Assembly (NCBI RefSeq): GCF_034479375.1
Contig: NZ_CP140155.1
Coordinates: 1,736,001 to 1,800,000 of the forward strand
Direction: 5' to 3'
DNA from: Rhodopseudomonas palustris
GTDB taxonomy: Bacteria > Pseudomonadota > Alphaproteobacteria > Rhizobiales > Xanthobacteraceae
DNA: 64,000 bases
The notes beneath the pieces were generated by a model. The model searched no databases and had not been told where the DNA came from. It saw only the letters and a list, made by a program, of their open reading frames with translations. Below are positions 19,329 through 28,018 of the stretch, piece by piece (position 1 is the stretch's first letter; the number at the start of each line of letters is the position of its first letter). A program made the translations under genes and the position numbers.

Positions 19329-19708
19329 GTTCTTGTTGCTTGCGACCTTGGGAGTGGTTCTGCCCTCCCGGCGGGGACGGCAATCGGCGTGCGTGTGCTT
19401 GTAACAATTCTGACGCCGAGGAAAACTAGTTATTGCGAAGGGGTGCCTCGCCGCCCGTCGCCGGGTGCGCGCGCGTTCCTCCCTCGCTCCGCTTGCGCGG
19501 GTCCGTCCTCCGTCGGCCGCCCGATGTCGCCCAGAATGGACGAACCCGCAACCTGATTTCACCGGGCCCGACCGCCCGGAGCGGCAGGATCCCGTTGCTG
19601 CCGATGCCGAAATTCCGCATCACAGACAATGACCTCGCGCAATCGTGCGATATCTTGGATGAAGTCGGCCGAGCGCCCACACCCGGCCGGCCGCAGCGTC
19701 CGTCCAAT
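19329..19708. other. Intergenic, no gene seen
   Basis: About 380 bp between the pccA start and the terminator of the next minus-strand gene. It should hold the pccA promoter. I see no ORF with a plausible start and codon pattern, no tRNA and no strong repeat. Several short inverted GC-rich words occur but none is convincing. Confidence 0.5.
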
Positions 19709-19738
19709 AAAAAAGCGGCGGGAGATGATCCCGCCGCC
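19709..19738 (-). terminator. Rho-independent terminator of the 19765-20340 gene
   Basis: On the minus strand, GGCGGGA and TCCCGCC pair around a 5-nt TCATC loop, with an extra GC pair outside, followed by six T residues. It lies 26 bp after the stop of the gene at 19765-20340. Confidence 0.85.
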
Positions 19739-19764
19739 CCGAGGCTCAGCCTGAGAGAGCTCGC

Positions 19765-20340
19765 TTACATGCCGAGGTCGAAGACCTGCGGCAACTGGAT
19801 CAGCGGCAGGGTGGCGACGCCGACCAGGGTCGCGACCATCCGCATCAAGGTGTGATTGTTCGGGCGCGCGCTGCCGCGCATCTGACGCGAGATCCACTCC
19901 AGAACCTCGGTGTCGACGCCCACAGCCTTGGTGGGCGCCCAGGACTCGATGTCGGTACCCGGCGCCAGCGCCACGCTGCGCGACGGCACCGGCAGGCCCG
20001 ACGCGGCCGCGGCATGGTGGACGACCGCCTTGGCGAACAGATCGTCGAACCGACCATCGTCCTTGCGCTCGGCTGCGGCAGCGTTGATCTCGAACAGCGC
20101 CTCGGCTTCGGCGCGGCTGATCGGCTGGTCCTCGACCGCGGCGGCGGTGAGGATGCGAGCACACCAGGCGGCGTCTGCTTCGTCGAGCGTCCGCGAGAAA
20201 TGGACTCTGCCGCGGGTCGTCGGGCCCTCTCCGGTGATCACACCATCGCGCACGACACCGAGCGCCAGAGCGGCGGTGTAGCGGTCCGAAATACGGGTGG
20301 GTTCGATGCCGATCTCGTCGGCCAGGGCAGCGGCAGTCAT
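19765..20340 (-). CDS. Hypothetical protein with a possible winged-helix N-terminus and C-terminal hydrophobic segment
   Basis: 191 residues, no recognised family. The N-terminal part (AAALADEIGIEPTRISDRYT then ALALGVVRDGVITGEG) reads like a small winged helix-turn-helix. The middle contains FEINAAAAERKDDGRFDDLFAKAVVHH and ends near WISRQMRG, a pattern reminiscent of TerB-like helical domains. One hydrophobic stretch (VATLVGVATLPLIQL) near the C-terminus may anchor it in the membrane. The ATG at 20340 follows AAGGA at good spacing. It is monocistronic, with its own strong terminator. Function unknown. Confidence 0.75.
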   Translation of the reverse strand: MTAAALADEIGIEPTRISDRYTAALALGVVRDGVITGEGPTTRGRVHFSRTLDEADAAWCARILTAAAVEDQPISRAEAEALFEINAAAAERKDDGRFDDLFAKAVVHHAAAASGLPVPSRSVALAPGTDIESWAPTKAVGVDTEVLEWISRQMRGSARPNNHTLMRMVATLVGVATLPLIQLPQVFDLGM

Positions 20341-20664
20341 GGTTCCTTGCTCTTCATGTTGGTTGCCGACCAGCACTTCCATGCCGGCGTAAACGCTTGG
20401 TTAAGTCTTCATTCCGGCTTGCGAGGTTCCTGCATCCACGCACGATCATCGTTAAGAGGATTGCGGGTCTGTCGCAGTGACCAGGGTCACGGACAGTCAG
20501 ATCGCAGGCCGCTCCGGCGGCGTTGCGGCGCAGCAAAGGCTTTATCGAGGCAGGCCGGCGCTCAGAGTGTCGCGCCATCACTTATCGGTGCGTGGGCACC
20601 GAGCAGCCGGCCGCCCGCGAGTGCCGCCGTAGACATGTCCGGTTCAGCCTAGCCGTGGCGGAGA
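20341..20664. other. Intergenic, no gene seen
   Basis: 324 bp between two minus-strand genes. A CTGTCGCAGTGACCAGGGTCAC stretch near 20470 includes GTGACC-AGG-GTCAC, a short inverted repeat that could be an operator for the gene at 19765-20340. No ORF here looks coding. Confidence 0.4.
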
Positions 20665-21063
20665 TCAGCGCTGCGACAACCTGTCGGCGATCACGAGGCC
20701 GAGCGCGCCCGACACCGCGGTGACGAAAGTCCCCCAGGAGATGTCGACGGCGACCATCGGCCAGGTCCAGTGCTTCAGCACCGCCAGCGCGGTCAGCTCG
20801 AAGGTCGCGTAGCAGAAGAAGCCGAACAGCGCGCCGAGCCCCAGCGCGGATTTCCATGTGGCGGTCGCCGCGCCATTGACGAACACCATGATGCCGACGA
20901 CGTAGAGCGAATAGAACAGAACCGCGGGCAGCATCCGGACCGGGCCGAGCATCTCGCCGACCTGGCTGGCGAAGAAATCCTTCGCAATGAATCCCAGAAA
21001 CAGGAAATCCAGCGGGATCAGAATGATGAACGTCGCCAGGTAGAGAACGCCATACCGTTTCAA
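20665..21063 (-). CDS. DUF2177 family membrane protein (TTG start)
   Basis: 132 residues with four hydrophobic helices. DUF2177 family features: LATFIILIPLDFLFLGFIAKDFF, LPAVLFYSLYVVGIMVF, GFFCYATFELTALAVLKHW and ISWGTFVTAVSGALG. Function is unknown. No ATG is available near the first helix. A TTG at 21063 has AGGAGG five bases upstream, whereas a TTG at 21078 overlaps that ribosome-binding site, so I take 21063. It is divergent from the photolyase gene with 112 bp between. A light- or envelope-stress link with the photolyase is possible but unproven. Confidence 0.85.
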   Translation of the reverse strand: MKRYGVLYLATFIILIPLDFLFLGFIAKDFFASQVGEMLGPVRMLPAVLFYSLYVVGIMVFVNGAATATWKSALGLGALFGFFCYATFELTALAVLKHWTWPMVAVDISWGTFVTAVSGALGLVIADRLSQR

Positions 21064-21175
21064 ATCAACCTCCTGCAATCAGCCGTCGTCCTCAATACGC
21101 TTCACTTCCTGTCCGGTTTCAAGCCTGTAGCCCTCGCCACGGATCAAAATCCCTCCTGCCGGATTGCATCTTCCG

Positions 21176-22639
21176 ATGAGCACCGACGCCCCCCGCCCCG
21201 TCCTCGTCTGGTTTCGCGACGACCTGCGGCTCTCCGACCATCCGGCTCTGCACGCAGCGGCGGCCTCCGGCGGCCCGCTGATCTGCATCTACGTCCTCGA
21301 TGAGCAAAGCCCGCAGCTCCGTCCGCCACAGGCGCGGCCGCTCGGCGGCGCCTCGCGCTGGTGGCTGGCGCAGTCGCTGCGCGCGCTCGCTGCCGAGCTC
21401 GAACGACGCGGCGGGCGACTGATCCTGCGCCGCGGCCCCGCCGCCGCGGTCGTTGGCGAACTTGCGCGGCAGGTCGACGCCGGCGCGGTGCACTGGAACG
21501 AGATCGAGATCGCACCGCATCGCGCGATCGCCGACGACCTCGCCGAAACGCTGAGCATGTCCGGGATCGATCACCACCGCCATCCCGGCGACCTGCTGGT
21601 GGCACCGTCCGACATCCGAACCAAGGACGGCCGCGGCCTGCGCGTGTTCACGCCGTTCTGGCGCCGCGTCCTCAGCCTCGGCGACCCGCCGAAGCCGTTG
21701 CCGGCGCCGCAGACGCTGCGCGCTGCCGCCGATCTCGTTAGCGACGATGTGGCGATGTGGCAGTTGGAGCCGACCGCCCCGGATTGGGCCGGCGGCCTGC
21801 GCGCGAACTGGACGGCCGGCGAGCGCGCCGCGCAGGACAAGCTTAAGGCCTTTCTCGATCGCCTGCCCGGCTACGCCGAGGACCGCGACCGACCCGATCG
21901 CGACGCCACGTCGCGGCTGTCGCCGCATCTGCGGTTCGGCGAAATCAGTCCGCGTCAGGTCTGGTACGCCGCACGCTTTGCCGTCGCAAAGCGGCCGGCG
22001 ATCGCCGGCGATGTAGACAAGTTCCTGAGCGAGGTCGGCTGGCGCGAGTTCTGCCGGCATCTGCTGCACGACCACCCCGATCTCGCCGACCGCAATCTGC
22101 AGGCGTCGTTCGACGCCTTTCCATGGACCACCGACGCCGAACGGCTGCACGCCTGGCAGCGCGGCCGCACCGGCTATCCGATCGTCGACGCCGGGATGCG
22201 CGAACTCTGGCACTCCGGCGTGATGCACAATCGCGTCCGGATGGTGGTGGCGTCGTTCCTGGTGAAGCATCTGCTGATCGACTGGCGGCTCGGCGAAGAA
22301 TGGTTCTGGGACACGCTGGTCGACGCCGACCCCGGCAGTAATCCCGGCAATTGGCAGTGGGTCGCGGGCTGCGGCGCCGACGCCGCGCCGTATTTCCGCG
22401 TCTTCAACCCGATCCTGCAGGGAGAGAAATTCGATCCCGCCGGCGACTATGTGCGCCGCTGGGTGCCGGAGATCGCCGCCCTGCCCGACAAATTCATCCA
22501 CCAGCCGTGGACCGCGACCCCGCTCGAACGCGCCGCGGCGGGCGTTGCACTCGGCGGCAATTACCCCGCGCCGATCGTGGATCACAAGGTCGGACGCGCG
22601 CGCGCGCTTGCCGCTTACGCCGAACTGCGTCAGAGTTGA
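21176..22639 (+). CDS. phr: Class I deoxyribodipyrimidine photolyase
   Basis: 487 residues. The N-terminal Rossmann antenna domain begins VLVWFRDDLRLSDHPAL, where the second chromophore binds. The C-terminal helical FAD domain has TSRLSPHLRFGEISPRQ, VGWREFCRHLLHDHPD, GMRELWHSGVMHNRVRM and NPGNWQWVAGCGADAAPYFR, all typical of CPD photolyases. It uses blue light to split cyclobutane pyrimidine dimers. The ATG at 21176 is preferred to the TTG four codons upstream. The gene is followed by the Lys-rich histone-like gene 90 bp downstream. A cryptochrome function cannot be excluded, but the retained GNWQW segment favours repair. Confidence 0.95.
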   Translation: MSTDAPRPVLVWFRDDLRLSDHPALHAAAASGGPLICIYVLDEQSPQLRPPQARPLGGASRWWLAQSLRALAAELERRGGRLILRRGPAAAVVGELARQVDAGAVHWNEIEIAPHRAIADDLAETLSMSGIDHHRHPGDLLVAPSDIRTKDGRGLRVFTPFWRRVLSLGDPPKPLPAPQTLRAAADLVSDDVAMWQLEPTAPDWAGGLRANWTAGERAAQDKLKAFLDRLPGYAEDRDRPDRDATSRLSPHLRFGEISPRQVWYAARFAVAKRPAIAGDVDKFLSEVGWREFCRHLLHDHPDLADRNLQASFDAFPWTTDAERLHAWQRGRTGYPIVDAGMRELWHSGVMHNRVRMVVASFLVKHLLIDWRLGEEWFWDTLVDADPGSNPGNWQWVAGCGADAAPYFRVFNPILQGEKFDPAGDYVRRWVPEIAALPDKFIHQPWTATPLERAAAGVALGGNYPAPIVDHKVGRARALAAYAELRQS

Positions 22640-22729
22640 ACAACTTCGGTTAGCACCGCTACTAACTGACGCGAATCGGCTATCGTCGATTCCATCTGTA
22701 AACCATCTAGTGAACCCTCGGGGAATGAC

Positions 22730-23101
22730 ATGGACGACGACAAGCCGATGCTCGATCAGATGACCGACGCCATCAACACCGCGGCCGACGAAGCCAAGAA
22801 GGTGGTGAAGAAGGCCCGCAAGGCCGCCACCAAAGCGGCCAAGAAGGTCGCGAAGAAGGTGACCGGCAAGAAGGCCACCGCCAAGAAGGCGAAGAAAGCC
22901 GCCAAGGCCCCCGCCAAGAAGACCACCAAGAAATCCGCCAAGAAGGCCACCAAGAGCGTAGCCAAGAAGGCGAAGAAGACCACCAAGAAGGCGGCGAAGG
23001 CGGTGAAGAAGGCCGGCAAGAAGGTCGCCAAGGCCAGCAAGAAGACCGCCAAGAAGGCCCCGAAGAAGGCCGGCAAGAAGGCCAAGAAGTCGAAGCGCTG
23101 A
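22730..23101 (+). CDS. Lysine-rich histone H1-like protein
   Basis: 123 residues. By my count 48 are Lys, in KKA/KKVAK-type repeats, after a short acidic N-terminus (MDDDKPMLDQ). Alanine and threonine fill most other positions. This composition matches bacterial H1-like, AlgP-tail-like DNA-binding proteins, which coat DNA through charge. Expected in the nucleoid; no folded domain is seen. The low-complexity coding DNA (AAGAAGGCC-type repeats) explains local repeat signals. A strong terminator follows at 23126-23154. It lies downstream of the photolyase gene, co-directionally. Confidence 0.85.
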   Translation: MDDDKPMLDQMTDAINTAADEAKKVVKKARKAATKAAKKVAKKVTGKKATAKKAKKAAKAPAKKTTKKSAKKATKSVAKKAKKTTKKAAKAVKKAGKKVAKASKKTAKKAPKKAGKKAKKSKR

Positions 23102-23125
23102 GCCTTTCGGCCTCGGCAAAGCGAA

Positions 23126-23154
23126 AGCCTCCGGATCATCGCCGGAGGCTTTTT
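23126..23154 (+). terminator. Rho-independent terminator after the histone-like gene
   Basis: AGCCTCCGG and CCGGAGGCT form a perfect 9-bp stem with a 7-nt loop, directly followed by TTTT, 25 bp after the stop codon. Confidence 0.92.
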
Positions 23155-23477
23155 GCTGTGCGGGGCACCCGGTCCGACCTCCTGGATCGTCAGCAGTGCC
23201 GTCATGGTGAGGAGTCCGCGGAGCAGCGAAGCCAGGCGTCTCGAGCCATGAGCAGCACGGGCTCGCCGCCATCCTTCAGTGGCTCGCACCACCTCCTGAC
23301 GTCATCGTCCGGCTCGACCGGACGATCCAGTATTCAATTGCGCTCGTTGCTCTGCAGTGCGCTCCCGCCAACGCTCTGGAATACTGGACCCTCCGCGTTC
23401 GCGGAGGGTGACGGCCGGGAGATTTGGCGCCGCATTCATCACGCCGCGCGGATCCGGGCGAGCGGCACGACGTGCTG
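23155..23477. repeat. Two REP-like palindromic repeats, no gene
   Basis: The 320 bp contain two elements that look like dispersed intergenic repeats. The first (about 23195-23305) starts GTCATGGTGAGGAG and contains CGTCTCGAGCCATGA. In the second (about 23328-23412), TCCAGTATTC and GAATACTGGA are perfect 10-bp inverted arms, followed by a hairpin CCCTCCGC-GTTC-GCGGAGGG. Similar words recur in related genomes (recalled, not searched). No coding sequence is seen. Confidence 0.65.
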
Positions 23478-24353
23478 CTACACCCGCGCGCGGTTGACCA
23501 GGAACACCGCCGCGGCGCAGGTCGCCATGCCGGCGATCGCCACCGCGTCCAGCCGTTCGTCGAACAGCACGAAGGCCATCAGCGCCGTCACCGCCGGCAC
23601 CAGATAGAACAGGCTCGCCACCGAGGTCGCGGCCGAGCGCCTGATCAGCCAGTACAGCAGCCCGATCGAGCCGATCGACAGCACAACCGCGAGCCAGCTC
23701 ACCGCCAGCACGAACTCCGCGGTCCACTCGACCTTGCGGGTTTCGAACAGGAATGCGCCCGCGGCGAAAAACGCCAGCGCCGCGAGATACTGCACGATGT
23801 TGCCGGCGCGCCAGTCGATGCCGCCGCAGAACCGCTTCTGATACAGCGTGCCGACGGTGATGCTGACCAGCGAGCATCCCGAGGCGAACCATCCCCAGCC
23901 GGCGTCGCCGCTGATGGTGCGGTTGTGCATGATCATCAGCGCCCCGCCGAGACCGAGCGCCAGCCCCGCCCATTGCTGCGGGGTGACGCGCTCGCCGAGC
24001 CAGCGGTTCGCCAGCGTCGAGGTCAGGATCGGCTGCAGCCCCGGGATCAGCGCCGACAGTCCCGCCGGCACGGAATGCGCGATCGCGATCGCGGTGCCGG
24101 CGAGATAGACGCCGTGGACCAGCAGGCCGGCGACGATGCTGTGGCCGATGCCGGCGAGGTTCGGCCAGCGCGGCCGGCCGATCGCGGCGATCACCGCCAT
24201 CAGCGCCACCACCAGCACCATCCGGATCGCCAGATAGGTCAGCGGCTCGGCGCCGCTCAGCGCGTATTTGGTGCCGACGAAGCCGGTGCTCCACAGCACC
24301 ACGAAGATCGCCGGCGCCGCGCGTGCGGCGAGATGGTCGGTGGGTTTTGTCAT
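23478..24353 (-). CDS. EamA/DMT-superfamily transporter
   Basis: 291 residues forming ten hydrophobic helices in two EamA repeats (about residues 10-140 and 150-285). Marks of the family are FVVLWSTGFVGTKYAL in helix 1, GLQPILTSTLANRWLGERV at the end of the first repeat, and LVPAVTALMAFVLFDERLD at the end of the second. It sits in the inner membrane and exports small metabolites in drug/metabolite transporter fashion; the substrate is unknown. The ATG at 24353 (MTKPTDH) is chosen over one 12 codons upstream. It stands alone. Confidence 0.92.
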   Translation of the reverse strand: MTKPTDHLAARAAPAIFVVLWSTGFVGTKYALSGAEPLTYLAIRMVLVVALMAVIAAIGRPRWPNLAGIGHSIVAGLLVHGVYLAGTAIAIAHSVPAGLSALIPGLQPILTSTLANRWLGERVTPQQWAGLALGLGGALMIMHNRTISGDAGWGWFASGCSLVSITVGTLYQKRFCGGIDWRAGNIVQYLAALAFFAAGAFLFETRKVEWTAEFVLAVSWLAVVLSIGSIGLLYWLIRRSAATSVASLFYLVPAVTALMAFVLFDERLDAVAIAGMATCAAAVFLVNRARV

Positions 24354-24439
24354 CGCGGCATGAGTGCCCGATCGGCGGTCGGGCGGCAATCGCGAAATCG
24401 GCAGCGCAACGCGCGCATGCGTTCAGCGAGGCGATGCGA

Positions 24440-24886
24440 TCAGAAGTCCTCGGGGCACGGATCGACGATCTTCCACAGCTCGACGCCGTTCTTGATCTTC
24501 TTCATCTCGTTGGTGAGACCGCCGTTGCGCCGGATCCAGTCCTTCACCGGCTGCGGATAATAGCCCATCAGCTCGGAGGTGCCCTCCAGGCTGGTGACCT
24601 TGATGCCGAAGGTGAAGGACTTGTCGTAATAGGCCAGATGAAAGCCGAGGCTGGCGCGGGGGGTGACGCAGATCTTGTTCAGCGGCACGATGCCGAACAC
24701 CATGGTGCAGGCCGAATTGCAGATGCCGTCGATGATCACCCGCTCGCGGCGATCGCGGATGCGCTCGTATTTGGCCTTGTACTCGGTGACGTAGCCGCCG
24801 TGATCGCGGGTGATGCGCAGATCGGCATGGGCCGGCGACACCATCAGCACCAGAGGCAACAGCAGCGCTGCAAGCAATCTTCGCAT
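24440..24886 (-). CDS. Secreted small protein with a ClpP-like SAC motif
   Basis: 148 residues with a clear signal peptide (about 1-21, cleavage after SPAHA). The mature part has VIIDGICNSACTMVFGIVP. A Gly-x-x-x-Ser-Ala-Cys turn after a hydrophobic strand is how COG3904-type periplasmic ClpP/crotonase-fold proteins present their candidate nucleophile serine, and RASLGFHLAYYD a few residues later would supply the His. The C-terminal half has LMGYYPQPVKDWIRRNGGLT. A catalytic role is inferred, not shown; the protein is much shorter than SppA. No operon partners. Confidence 0.75.
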   Translation of the reverse strand: MRRLLAALLLPLVLMVSPAHADLRITRDHGGYVTEYKAKYERIRDRRERVIIDGICNSACTMVFGIVPLNKICVTPRASLGFHLAYYDKSFTFGIKVTSLEGTSELMGYYPQPVKDWIRRNGGLTNEMKKIKNGVELWKIVDPCPEDF

Positions 24887-25093
24887 GGATCGGTCGACAA
24901 CCGGAATGTCAGGAGGAAACGGCTGGCAAGGTGCGCCAGGCTCCCCAATGTGGCGTCACATGGTTGGGAAATCCTTAAACACCGCATTCCGGCGAAAACA
25001 TGGGCAATTCTGCGCACCCCCTTGTAAATCCCGGCAAAAATGCGGTAATCGGCACATGTCCGGCTGCTTCCAGCGGCCGGTCGACTTGGTCAG

Positions 25094-25170
25094 GCGCTCG
25101 TAGCTCAGCTGGATAGAGCATCGGATTTCGATTCCGAGGGCCGGAGGTTCGAATCCTTCCGAGCGCGCCA
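25094..25170 (+). tRNA. tRNA-Arg (anticodon TCG)
   Basis: 77 nt including an encoded CCA. The acceptor stem GCGCTCG pairs with CGAGCGC. The D-arm is GCTCAGCTGGATAGAGC, the anticodon arm TCGGA-TTTCGAT-TCCGA gives TCG (arginine CGA codons), and the T-arm has GGTTCGAATCC. No duplicated 3' end is seen nearby, so there is no evidence of an integrated element here. Confidence 0.96.
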
Positions 25171-25659
25171 AATTCGTTTTCTCCGCCTTTTCGGCAGGCG
25201 CCCAGTGCCCGCGCAGGCGCCCCGCCGACGTCAGTTCCAGGGTCGCGGCATTGTCGCCGATGACCGCATCGCGATCGCCCGGGAAGTCCGGCGGTCCGGA
25301 CGACTGCGACGCCGGCATGCGATCAGCCGGATGTCTTCGGCTAATGCCGATCACCGAGGTGTCCGACGATAACCGTCGGGAGGTCATCGCCACACGACAC
25401 GACGACGCCTCGCCGATCGATCAATCGACGACTGGATCGCCGCCTGCACCAAACCGCGATATCTCGCTCGGATCGAAATTGCGGCACGGGATGCGAATTA
25501 GTTTCATCAGCTTACTAATCCCCCCGCCGTAATATCAGAAAGTTCACTGGTACTCTTACGCGTCCCGAATTTCATCACTCCTAAGCAAAATCTAATCATA
25601 ACTACCACGTGATTATTCCGTTACCATGAAACGGTTACTCAACCCTGGGATTCTGCGCG
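25171..25659. other. Gene-poor stretch upstream of the first chemoreceptor
   Basis: 489 bp. The first 350 bp are GC-rich with no convincing ORF; a 93-codon plus-strand frame at 25251-25532 lacks a ribosome-binding site and protein-like composition. The last 120 bp turn AT-rich (TAATCATAACTACC, GATTATTCCGTTACC) and likely hold the promoter of the chemoreceptor at 25660. CCGTTACCATGAAACGG near 25618 is a short inverted repeat. Confidence 0.5.
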
Positions 25660-27681
25660 ATGATGAAATTCGATCGAATTGGTAACAAGCTCGGGCTGGC
25701 AGGCATGCTGGGCGTGGCGCTGGCCGGCGGCATGCTGGTCAACCAGATGATGGCCGAGCAGAGGATCGAGGCGGCCAACACGCTCGCCGAGCGTCAGCAA
25801 TACATCAACGAGCACACGCTGGAAGCCAACATCGCCTTGCGGCGGATGCAGCTCGCCGTGCGCGACATCCGGCTCGCGAAGACCCCCGCCGAAATGGAGA
25901 AGCCTATCGCTTCGCTCGCCGAGATGGCGGCGCGCACCCGCAAGGAGCTCGAATCGGCCGTTTCGCGCACCGTGAGGCCGGAGAACAGGCAACGGCTCGA
26001 GAAGGTCGACGCCCTCGCCAAGGACTACGAGACCCAGGCATCGGCCCAGATCAAGACCATCCAGCAAGCGTTCGAGCTGGCAGCCAAGCGGGGCCGGGTG
26101 TCGAGCGACTGGGGCAAGTCCTTCGAAGCGCTGAAGGCCTCTCCGGCGACGGCCGCGAACCGTCTTGAGATCGAGCGGGCGATGTACGAAGCCGATTCGC
26201 ACTTCAACGCGATCCGCGCAGCGAACTGGCGATACACGGCAAGCGGAGACGAGAACCAGAGGAAAGTCATCGAACTCCGCGCCGCCGCCTTGAACGATAC
26301 TCTGGCCCGGCTGCGCACGATCTCCAGCGACAAGGCGCTCATTACAGCCGCCGACCAGCTCTCGGCCGACGCCAAGATCTTTGTCGGTATGACCAATGAG
26401 GCGGTGAAGCTGGACGGCAACAGGAACGAGCAGTCGGCCGCGATGCTGACGGCCGCCGGCCAGATGGGCCCATTGATGCGGGAAGCCGTCGACACCTCCA
26501 GCAAGAACTTCCGTGCCGCCAAGGAGACCGCCGATGCGGAGCTCGCTTCGGCCAACCGGATCAGCTTCATGGCGGCCGTCGCCGTGATGCTGGCGCTGAT
26601 CGGCTCGGTGATTTTCACCTTCATCGGCGTCGCCCGCCCGCTCACCATGCTGAACAACGCGCTCGGCCGGATCGCCGCTGGCGAACTCAACGCCGATATT
26701 CCAGGCGCGACCCGCGGGGACGAGGTCGGCGACATCGCCAAGACCGTGGTGGTGATCAGCAAGAACGCCGAGCAGAAGGCCCGCGACGAAGCCGAAGCCC
26801 AGGCCAAGCAGGAGCAGATCGCCTCGCAGCGCCGCAAGGCCGACATGATCCAGCTCGCCGACAGCTTCGAGGCTGCGATCGGCGAGATCGTCAACACCGT
26901 GTCGTCGGCCTCGACCGAACTCGAGGCATCCGCCTCGACGCTGACCTCGACCGCCGAACGCTCGCAGGAGCTCACCACCATGGTGGCGGCGGCGTCCGAG
27001 GAGGCTTCCACCAACGTGCAGTCGGTAGCCTCCGCAACCGAAGAACTGTCGTCCTCCGTCAACGAGATCAGCCGGCAGGTGCAGGAATCGGCGCGGATGG
27101 CCAATGAGGCGGTCAACCAGGCCCGCATGACCAACGACCGCGTCGGCCAGCTCGCCACCGCGGCGGCCCGGATCGGCGACGTCGTCGAACTGATCAACAC
27201 CATCGCCGGCCAGACCAACCTGCTGGCGCTCAACGCCACCATCGAGGCGGCGCGCGCCGGCGAAGCCGGTCGCGGCTTCGCGGTCGTGGCCTCCGAAGTG
27301 AAAGCTCTCGCCGAGCAGACCGCCAAGGCGACCGGCGACATCAGCCAGCAGATCTCCAGCATCCAGACCGCGACCCAGGACTCGGTGGGCGCGATCCGGG
27401 ATATCAGCGGCACCATCGAGAAGTTGTCCGAGATCGCCTCCACCATCGCGTCGGCGGTCGAAGAACAGGGCGCCGCGACCCAGGAGATCTCGCGCAACGT
27501 GCAGCAGGCCTCGCAAGGCACGCAGCAGGTGTCGTCCAACATCACCGACGTTCAGCGCGGCGCCACCGAAACCGGCTCGGCGTCCTCACAGGTTTTGTCG
27601 GCGGCCCAGACCCTGTCCAGCGACAGCAACCGGCTCAAGGCGGAAGTAGGCAAATTCCTCAGCACGGTCCGCGCAGCATAA
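25660..27681 (+). CDS. Methyl-accepting chemotaxis protein, tandem copy 1
   Basis: 673 residues. TM1 is about residues 11-30. A periplasmic helical-bundle sensor follows (about 31-300, rich in heptad-like helices, HBM or 4-helix type). TM2 is about 303-325 ([19 protein letters not shown]), then HAMP, and a long cytoplasmic coiled coil with the strongly conserved hairpin tip [20 protein letters not shown], beginning the [20 protein letters not shown] box. It relays ligand binding to CheA/CheW. ATGATG gives two possible starts 3 bp apart. The second copy at 28019 is near-identical in the first 60 residues and from TM2 to the end, while the sensor regions differ. An own terminator follows. Confidence 0.96.
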   Translation: MMKFDRIGNKLGLAGMLGVALAGGMLVNQMMAEQRIEAANTLAERQQYINEHTLEANIALRRMQLAVRDIRLAKTPAEMEKPIASLAEMAARTRKELESAVSRTVRPENRQRLEKVDALAKDYETQASAQIKTIQQAFELAAKRGRVSSDWGKSFEALKASPATAANRLEIERAMYEADSHFNAIRAANWRYTASGDENQRKVIELRAAALNDTLARLRTISSDKALITAADQLSADAKIFVGMTNEAVKLDGNRNEQSAAMLTAAGQMGPLMREAVDTSSKNFRAAKETADAELASANRISFMAAVAVMLALIGSVIFTFIGVARPLTMLNNALGRIAAGELNADIPGATRGDEVGDIAKTVVVISKNAEQKARDEAEAQAKQEQIASQRRKADMIQLADSFEAAIGEIVNTVSSASTELEASASTLTSTAERSQELTTMVAAASEEASTNVQSVASATEELSSSVNEISRQVQESARMANEAVNQARMTNDRVGQLATAAARIGDVVELINTIAGQTNLLALNATIEAARAGEAGRGFAVVASEVKALAEQTAKATGDISQQISSIQTATQDSVGAIRDISGTIEKLSEIASTIASAVEEQGAATQEISRNVQQASQGTQQVSSNITDVQRGATETGSASSQVLSAAQTLSSDSNRLKAEVGKFLSTVRAA

Positions 27682-27688
27682 TGCGACA

Positions 27689-27720
27689 GAGCCCGGCTTC
27701 GCGAGAAGCCGGGCTCGTTC
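27689..27720 (+). terminator. Terminator hairpin after chemoreceptor copy 1
   Basis: GAGCCCGGCTTC and GAAGCCGGGCTC form a perfect 12-bp stem with a 4-nt GCGA loop, 8 bp after the stop. The T-run behind it is poor (GTTCTGTCC). Confidence 0.75.
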
Positions 27721-27871
27721 TGTCCTACCCCATCTGCGAGCCTTGCCGATCGGTTCGCTCCATCCCGGGATGCCCGAGTCCGGGCGCGACGACGAAAACG
27801 GCCCGCCTCGGACAACAGCTTCGATGGATGACTGCCCTCCGGCCTTCGCCAGCGCCTCCGCCTCGCTAATT

Positions 27872-27991
27872 GTTGCCTTGGCAACACACCCTTGCCGCAT
27901 CACTAGTACTTCTACTAGTCATCAGCATTAATGTTCCGCTAATGCGATCGCCCCATAATGATACCTATGTAGCTACCAGGATGGTAGCTAC
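27872..27991. promoter_or_regulatory. Three perfect palindromes upstream of chemoreceptor copy 2
   Basis: Within the 337-bp gap between the two chemoreceptor genes lie GTTGCC-TT-GGCAAC (27872-27885), ACTAGTA-CTTC-TACTAGT (27902-27919) and GTAGCTACC-AGGAT-GGTAGCTAC (27969-27991). The last ends 27 bp before the start codon. The surrounding DNA is AT-richer than the genes. They could be operators or mRNA leader hairpins. The rest of the gap (27721-27871) shows nothing recognisable. Confidence 0.6.
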
Positions 27992-28018
27992 TTTCTTCTC
28001 TTTAGGGGCTCGCGCTAG

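Noticed and set aside
22780..23100. Regularly repeated DNA suggesting a CRISPR or satellite array
   Set aside because: The repeats are AAGAAGGCC-type codons of a Lys/Ala-rich protein in an intact reading frame, without constant repeat and unique spacer units.
23155..23477. Inverted repeats read as possible CRISPR repeats or insertion-sequence ends
   Set aside because: There is no repeat-spacer periodicity, no cas genes, no transposase and no target-site duplication; the words match dispersed REP-like elements.
25251..25532. A 93-codon plus-strand ORF after tRNA-Arg
   Set aside because: No ribosome-binding site, no recognisable segment, and proline/arginine scatter typical of chance frames in GC-rich DNA.
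25094..25659. tRNA-Arg as an integration site of a genomic island
   Set aside because: I could not find a second copy of the tRNA 3' end, an integrase gene or a composition shift behind it; core chemoreceptors follow.
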